Assembly (NCBI GenBank): GCA_963924555.1
Contig: OZ004592.1
Coordinates: 930,001 to 994,000, forward strand
Reading direction: 5' to 3'
DNA length: 64,000 bases
Source of the DNA: Crambe crambe
Lineage: Eukaryota > Porifera > Demospongiae > Poecilosclerida > Crambeidae
Shown here: positions 57,716 through 64,000 of the stretch, one piece after another
Layout of the letters: every line of letters begins with the position of its first letter
Position numbering within the stretch: position 1 is the stretch's first letter
The notes under the pieces: generated by a model
Seen by the model: only the letters and a program-made list of their open reading frames with translations
Told to the model about the DNA's origin: nothing
The model's database searches: none
Position numbers and translations under genes: made by a program

Positions 57716-58648
57716 ATGGAAAAGAACCAGAAGAAACACAACAGCAAGCTATTTTGTAGAGTATTTTTTCTGCTCCTTGCTACACTCACCTATGTTGTCA
57801 AAGTAATCCTCTCCTTATATGCATGGTGGGGAGTTCCTTCCAACATAGCTCTCAAAGTCTCACTCCAGTCAGCTTTCCAAGAGTACCGAGTACCCATCAG
57901 CCCTGGAGAGTGGACCCAAGTCTTTTGGTTAGTGTTGTACCTATGGGAGGCACTATGGATGGTATTCGCCTGGACATTTGTTTGTCGACAACACACCACC
58001 TGTACCATCCACTCAGCATTCTATCCTTTGTACTCCCTGGCTTGTTTGCTTCAGATTGGATGGGTGTTTGCCTGGGGAAGACTATTTCATGAACTGAGCT
58101 TGGCACTGGTGGCAGTCCAGGTTCTTGTCCTGATGGTGAGTGTGGGAGTGCTATCGACTTACCTTTACTACATCCGAGGAACTTTAAAGTTTTACTACAT
58201 GTGCAATTTTGTCTTGACAAGAGTACTCGTGTTGAATGGAACAATTGCATATGCTACGTTCAGTTTGATTCTCATGCTTTTCAATTTGGGAGCTGTTTTG
58301 ATAAGAAATGCTGATGTTCACCCAGATACAGTGTCTACCACTGTCCTCTCTCTTCTCTCCTCCATCGTGGTAACTTATTTCCTATTGGAGAACACCATTC
58401 TTGACCGGTTTTTGAGGTACATCTTTACAGTTTACCCTGTTGTACTCTGGACTATGATCGGAATCCTTACTGAGGTTTGGAAAGGGCGCCAAAGTCTTGA
58501 AAACCGTGATGAACTCTTTGCTCTGATTCTTACGTGTGTGGTGGGTGCTCTGAGTCTAATTAGGGTGCTCCTGTGGTTTGTGTTCATTTGCATTCGTCCG
58601 CTGCCAGAGTATGAGAAAGATGAGCCCGAAACTGTACCACTTCAATAA
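57716..58648 (+). CDS. Intronless multi-pass membrane protein, unknown function
   Basis: A single exon of 310 codons from ATG 57716 (MEKNQKK), with a basic N-terminus and about eight hydrophobic segments spread over the whole length. Tryptophan-rich blocks (GEWTQVFWLVLYLWEALW, CLLQIGWVFAW) and a later VLNGTIAYATFSLIL are reminiscent of an uncharacterised family common in marine invertebrates with TspO-like Trp-rich segments. I cannot name it or its substrate. The C-terminus is acidic (EYEKDEPETVPLQ) and cytosolic by the positive-inside rule. It is convergent with the TMCC-like gene, 262 bp apart. The lack of introns among intron-rich neighbours could indicate retroposition. Confidence 0.75.
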   Translation: MEKNQKKHNSKLFCRVFFLLLATLTYVVKVILSLYAWWGVPSNIALKVSLQSAFQEYRVPISPGEWTQVFWLVLYLWEALWMVFAWTFVCRQHTTCTIHSAFYPLYSLACLLQIGWVFAWGRLFHELSLALVAVQVLVLMVSVGVLSTYLYYIRGTLKFYYMCNFVLTRVLVLNGTIAYATFSLILMLFNLGAVLIRNADVHPDTVSTTVLSLLSSIVVTYFLLENTILDRFLRYIFTVYPVVLWTMIGILTEVWKGRQSLENRDELFALILTCVVGALSLIRVLLWFVFICIRPLPEYEKDEPETVPLQ

Positions 58649-58910
58649 CTGCAAACACATGCAAGATTATACCATTGGACAATGACCTTTAGATAAAGTT
58701 GTAAAGTGATCTTATATAGTATTAGCCTGCACCCATACTTATATGCCTTGAACCCTTGTGCCAAAATAATCCCAGGAAATTTTTTTGTGGGGCAGTTTTG
58801 GAAAGGTTAATTTTTCTCGCTAGCTATGTACACAGTATAATTCTTTTCATCAACACTGTAGCTATAGTGATAACAATAATAAAATATGTCATGATTTTTT
58901 TTTTTTGATT

Positions 58911-61900
58911 TTATTTAAGACAATAATATAACACTATGGCTAGCAATACCAGCACTGCTGCCACCATTGGTAATCGTTTAGTCCTGATGAGGAAAAAAAG
59001 AAGATTATTACTATATGTAAGACTATTGACTAATTATATTAGCTCACCTAATAATGCTCACTATTTTCAATATGAATGCCAGCAAGACCAGGAAAACACT
59101 CAGAATGCTTGCCATGGGCTTTCTGACAAAGTGACTGATTTGTTGTTCTCCATCATTATTGTCCATTAATTTGTGTACGTGGATATCCAACTGATCAAAC
59201 TAGAGAAGACAATCATCAAGTTTATATTTTAACAGGGAGGAAACTGTGGAGCAAAATGGACTTTTAGATACTTCAGCTTGAAACCTTAAGTAAAGGACAC
59301 TTATGAGGACCAATATTCATGTATAAAGGAGACTCTCTAAAATCAAAATGCTAGGTTCCAACTTGTCTGTTATTGAGAGGTTATAAAGGAGGGAAGTAGG
59401 CTTACTACCCTATAAGAGATCATATATACCTTAGACTGGAACGCTTCCACACCATCTTCCAGATCCTGACACTTGTTAGTGGTGGTGTGTTCTATTTGTG
59501 TAAGCTGATCATGCAGCTCGCCCACCTGTGGACACACAACAACAATCATAGTAAGTTATCACACCACCCTTATGTCAGATAGACCTCATGTTGATGCAAC
59601 TCGGTGATATCATTAAGTTGGGATTCCAATCTCTGCAAAGAATAAAGGAAACAAGTATGTAGTAACAGAGTTGTAGCCTACCAGCTCTGGTAGTCACATG
59701 ACGGCTTCGAAGTACAAACTACCTCCTTTTGTATGGTGGTTACTATACATAGCACTGATGGTAATTAGATTTGTGCATGCAGCTGTTCAAGTGAAATAAA
59801 AATCTATGGAATTTAATTATTCTCTCCTCATTAGGGAGGAAATGGCTTGTGTGCTGCTTACATCTCCTCTCTCTCTTTCCTGTTCCAGCTTCTCCAGGAT
59901 AGACTCTCCTAGTCTTTTCTATACACAATAGCACAGCATCATCAAATTAATACTTCATGCATCACTAAGCTAAAGAAATTTATATCCATAGTAACAAAAA
60001 TGTTCACAAATGGGAGTGCCCAAAAAATTAATTCTCCCCAAGGATGCAGCAGTACAGACAAAACAAGGATGATAAGAACATGCATGACTACACTACATAC
60101 TATTTGCTGGATCAGTTCCTCCTTCAATTTCTTGCTCTGTTCCGCACACTCTTCTCTTAGAGCCTCAAAGTCCACTCTCAGCAGGGAGATGCTATTAAAA
60201 CAAAAATAAGTAACAACACACACACAAAAAAACATAAGTAGGAAGAATTGATTTACATTTCCTCCTGCTCTGAGGTGAAAGTGTTGTGTTCTACCACGTC
60301 TTCATTGCTCCGAGTACTGAAGGAGAATACAGACACTATTATAGCTGCTACAGGCATAATGATAATATTAATGCACTCTCACATGTCATCATCGTGATAG
60401 TTTTCATCATCATCATCATCTATAGCTGTGTGTAATGAAGCAACAACAAACACAAGACATTATAATAACAAAGGTTTTTATGAACAGTTGACCAAAATCA
60501 ATTTCAATATTGGTTGTTGACTAAGGTGGATACACGGGCCACACTCTTATCACTCCCCTTTGAAATCGATAGGGACCTTGTGGAATCTACCCAAGGATAG
60601 AACTCACCTTCTTCATCCTGTGCTGTCCCTGTGATCCATTTTCTTCTAAGTCTGCTACCTGCATGTGTTCTGCATGGGAAAGAAGTAGATGAGGCAGTCA
60701 TAATGGGCATGGGGTGGGCGGGGCATGCTACCAGCATAACCTTCTATTTTTGGCAAACTAGTACGACTATTTTTAGCTTTAGCTGTACATGTTACGTTAC
60801 ATGATGTTTACATACTGATGTGGTATACTGATGTGGTATACTGATGTGGTATACTAGGATGTAGTACTCCTGTACACATAGTACATACCACACCTCAAAT
60901 AGCGTGCACTTACAGTTTTCCTTTGATAAGTCCACTGAGCAGAGATGCCATTGAATGTGTACATGGAAAAGAAATGTGGCAGTTCAAAGGAGCAAGAGAC
61001 ACATGATTAATACTCACATCCCCCTGATTCCACCCTCGATCCTGCCCCTGAGGCGAGCCCCACGAGTATCCAGGGGACCTCCCTCATGCAGGTCTTTCAA
61101 CTGTGCCTCCAGTTTTTCCACTTTTCTTCGCTTTAATTGACCACGATTGAAGCGTAAAGTTCGTCTAAAAAGGAGAAAGATGATTAGTAAAGGGAGCTAG
61201 AGTAACAGCTTATCATGCACGATTAAAAGCTCCCACTAACAATACAGAATTATGGGATAGTGATCTTCTGGTCTTTTTATAGAAGTATGGTCTTCTTATA
61301 GAAGTATGTTGACCTTCTTAGTTACTACTTGCCTATTAGAGGGTTTGAATACAATACCATCTACAAAGTCTTCATTGTCATTTATTGATGAAACATCATC
61401 GTCATCTGGAAGAGTTCTTCGAGCCTTTTCCAGCTTCCGTTCCACTTCTCGAATTTGACTCAAACGACGAAGTTGCTACAAAGATACATACATACAAGGC
61501 ATCATAATATTGAGGAAGCTACAACCGATATATCATAACGTGAACTAGTTTATTTCCTCCTCTAAATGGTGGTCCCAACAGAATCATAAAAAACACTCAC
61601 CATACTGGCATCATGATCATTATCTGTTTCATCATCATCTTCCTATGAAAAGGAAAAAAAAAAAACCTTGATAGAAAAACAGTATACCAATGAGGATGCC
61701 CCCAGTAATCATCATTACACAAGAGCCATGCAGTACAGTGTACATGATGTTCCACATAATTATAAGAACTGGTCCTACCAGACTACATCTTACTAGTATG
61801 GGACACTCATATCTGACCTCTCGGATGATGCCGGGATCGGATGTGTAGCCATCATCAGAGTGGTACTTGTCGGCCCGACGTTTAGTCCTAGAGATACAAT

Positions 61901-62134
61901 GTGTAAGTAATCATCCTACAAAGCCCTTATATATCACAACTCTACCTTTTAAAACTTCTAATCTTCTTAGGTTGGATCTGTTTCAGCATGCGAACGAACC
62001 TGGCATGGTTATCAGGAGCATCTAGAGGGTCCTGTACACACATGATACACAATAGAGTTGTTTTTGTTTTTATTTTAGATCTATCAAAAGAGCAAAAAAT
62101 TCCCATATCATCAAACTTCTCAAGGTCTGCTAGT

Positions 62135-62194
<60 letters not shown>

Positions 62195-63999
62195 TCATGA
62201 ACTGTGGGTGGGTGCTGTGGAGTCATGGTGCCCGTTGGTTTACGAAGAAATTTCTTCTTCATACCTGTTAATGCAGGAAGCATGAGATAATATCACTGAG
62301 TTCTAGCCACATAACTCTCCAGTACACAACTCCTCTCACTGGAGCACAAACAGCTAACTAAAAATAGCAAGAACTGAATCAACAATTTTTAGCTCAGCTT
62401 TTATAGAGCCAGTCAACATATACATCCAAACAGTGCCGAGGAGAACAATAGATATTGCCTTATTAGTGTCTCTGATGTCTTAATTGGTGAACATCAGAGA
62501 ACGGAACATTCCCTCATTTGCTACACAACTGCCATGGAAACTACTCCCTGAAGTTGATCACATGATAGCTTGAGCATGAGAGAGTCCAGCATTCAACAAT
62601 GAATTAATAGTAGTGAGTATAGACTAGCACTACCCCAGTGTGACCCGGGTCACATGATCCAATCCACAAATCTAGTAAGCTAAGGTACTAAATACTTTAA
62701 GCCAAGGTACCAATGAAGTGAAGATTGGGCTATATACTGGCACCTCTCTAGAGGTGACAGACAAATGGACCCAGTACCTACAGGTGTTGAGATTTCAGAG
62801 CCCTGTCGCTTACTCTCCGATATTAATACAAGCAGTTACTCCAGCCATTAAACATACTTCAGAATGACATTCACTGCTAATGTATGCTGGTGATTCAAGG
62901 CACATTCATAACTTTGAAAAGTCCATTCATCCACTGGACAGGTGGAGAGATATGCAAGTTTGCAAAAAGGATTAATAAACATGATTCATCGGACAGGTGT
63001 TTAACAGGAACCTATACCACTTTAAAGATTGCAGGGCCCTGATTGTCTCCTTTCTTCATTTCATGCTCTATTGCAGATCAAAAGAAAAAATCCAATGGAT
63101 AGGGCAAGGAATCAGTCATAGCCCTCAATCCATACCTATTTAGGCTATAAAAAGCAGTATCCTAGCAACTCTATCTGTAATTAGAGATCTTAAAATGCCA
63201 CAGTAATTGGTTCCACATACTTAATCCATAACGTCAAAAAGGGGGTCAGTGTTGTGTTGCCATGCACAACTACACAGCATCCAAACAAAGATGGGATATA
63301 TTACAGGAGTGTGGTATATAGAAACTCAAGGACAAAGAATGTGTAGTTCACACATCTGATATTCTCATGAGTTCATTTGCAAACATTGCATGCATGTCTT
63401 CAAGATCAATGTCTCTACAGAAAAATCTCTTATCACCATATACGGTATTTCATTGCAGCTAGTGTTAATTATCTCCTTTGATATGGTTTGACCTGAAGAC
63501 ATGTTACAGCTGCTCCATATAATCCTTGGCAATCGTAGCCCTAAAGACGCCTAGCGCCTCCCATTAATTTTAATGATGAAAATTGTGATAGCTCAAATTG
63601 ATCTATGTGTGGTCACCTGCCCCTAACTCTAGCTAGCAGGTTCACACCGAAATCTGAGTGCATACAGCTGTCTGTGATTCTAGTACACATGACTGGACAA
63701 TAGATAAACAACAGATGAGTGCACTCTAAATAGAGTAATCACTGATAACTTCGCAAAAAAATCCACCTGTCCATCTGTTTATACAGTTACTATGATTTAT
63801 TGTCACCTTTTTTGGATGATAAGCTCCCTGAAGACAGCCGACTGCTAATTTGTGGGGAGCCAGGATGAGATGATGCGGAAGGACCCATGAGGTTCATCAT
63901 CTGAGGCGGAGAGAGGGTCTGATTTCCATGGTTACTTCTTGGAGGAGACTCCCCTCCAGAGACACTGATCATTGAAGCCTCAGAGTGACCTCTGGACAT
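58911..63999 (-). CDS. TMCC-like transmembrane and coiled-coil protein
   Basis: Seventeen exons: 63807-63999, 62194-62264, 61946-62031, 61818-61887, 61601-61642, 61333-61475, 61018-61164, 60914-60934, 60608-60669, 60383-60419, 60257-60316, 60101-60191, 59862-59918, 59585-59632, 59430-59525, 59048-59199, 58911-59010 (1476 nt, 491 residues; phases agree at all junctions). The N-terminus is Ser/Pro-rich, then basic (RMLKQIQPKKIRSF), then DGYTSDPGI. A Glu/Lys coiled coil (VERKLEKARR, VEKLEAQLKDL, later FEALREECAEQSKKLKEEL) follows. The end has two membrane spans (ILSVFLVLLAFILKIVSII and MVAAVLVLLAIVLYY). This layout and a length near human TMCC3 (477) point to the TMCC1/2/3-Dementin family of ER-membrane proteins; the coiled-coil identity is not proven. 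Exon 6 uses a GC donor (AG|GCAAGT), and exon 8 is only 21 nt. ATG 63999 is at the window edge, so an earlier start cannot be excluded. Confidence 0.65.
62137..62191. repeat. (CT)n microsatellite in intron 2 of the TMCC-like gene
   Basis: About 27 CT units starting next to the splice donor (GAGGTGAGAGAG on the coding strand), so the repeat forms the first 55 nt or so of the intron. Confidence 0.95.
62265..63806. other. First intron of the TMCC-like gene, no feature recognised
   Basis: About 1.5 kb between exons 1 and 2 with no coding frame, RNA gene or clear repeat. It may hold regulatory sequence, but none is identifiable by eye. Confidence 0.5.
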
Positions 64000-64000
64000 G

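Noticed and set aside
1-64000. Search for tRNA, rRNA and small RNA genes
   Set aside because: No cloverleaf with B-box or conserved RNA sequence was recognised by eye; a covariance-model scan could not be run.

Overview
The window is eukaryotic and metazoan. Genes are split by mostly 40-300 bp GT-AG introns. The gene set includes syntrophin, Elongin A, ABHD13, a TMCC-like protein and Kazal-containing OATP transporters, which is an animal set. Intergenic DNA is AT-rich, saturated with short CTAGCTAG-type strings, and packed with small foldback elements. A sponge (demosponge, Amphimedon-like) would fit the compact style and caspase-like families, but that is an impression, not a measurement.

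The left three quarters (1-49503) is a tandem array of minus-strand organic-anion transporter (OATP/SLCO-type) genes. Five are complete, all with the same seven-exon plan: OATP-2 8091-11781, OATP-3 17392-22170, OATP-4 27502-30351, OATP-5 33679-36481 and OATP-6 46211-49503. One is cut by the window edge (OATP-1, 1-822). At least three are decayed remnants (23557-23990, 24745-24850, 40344-41000). The exon coordinates were derived by splicing the minus strand by eye; every complete model gives a length divisible by three with no internal stop. At three places the 3' end of an OATP gene or remnant is met tail-to-tail by a plus-strand caspase-like gene about 200-250 bp away (6193-7893, 38618-40090, 44654-46009). 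A caspase-like/OATP convergent pair therefore appears to be a duplicated unit. The first caspase keeps the His and Cys of the catalytic dyad but has a frameshift between them. The other two have lost both residues yet keep full open frames, so they look like pseudo-enzymes.

Two long stretches, 1-6070 and 11036-17010, are copies of each other. Comparing them gives empty sites for several transposon insertions: a Tc1/mariner-like MITE, a P-superfamily element, a CAG...CTG MITE with 5-bp target duplication and an AATT-target MITE. Both copies also carry the same two non-LTR retrotransposon 3' ends, which therefore predate the duplication. A Ty3/Gypsy integrase remnant and a 61-62 bp minisatellite are found only in the first copy.

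The right quarter (49504-64000) is ordinary single-copy sequence: Elongin A (plus, head-to-head with OATP-6 across 149 bp), a gamma-type syntrophin (minus), an ABHD13-like hydrolase (plus, head-to-head with syntrophin), an intronless multi-pass membrane protein of unknown function (plus) and a TMCC-like coiled-coil membrane protein (minus, 17 exons). Where genes work together is mostly inference. The OATPs are expected at the plasma membrane for sodium-independent uptake of organic anions. The caspase-like proteins would act in the cytosol or, for the one with a hydrophobic tail exon, on a membrane.
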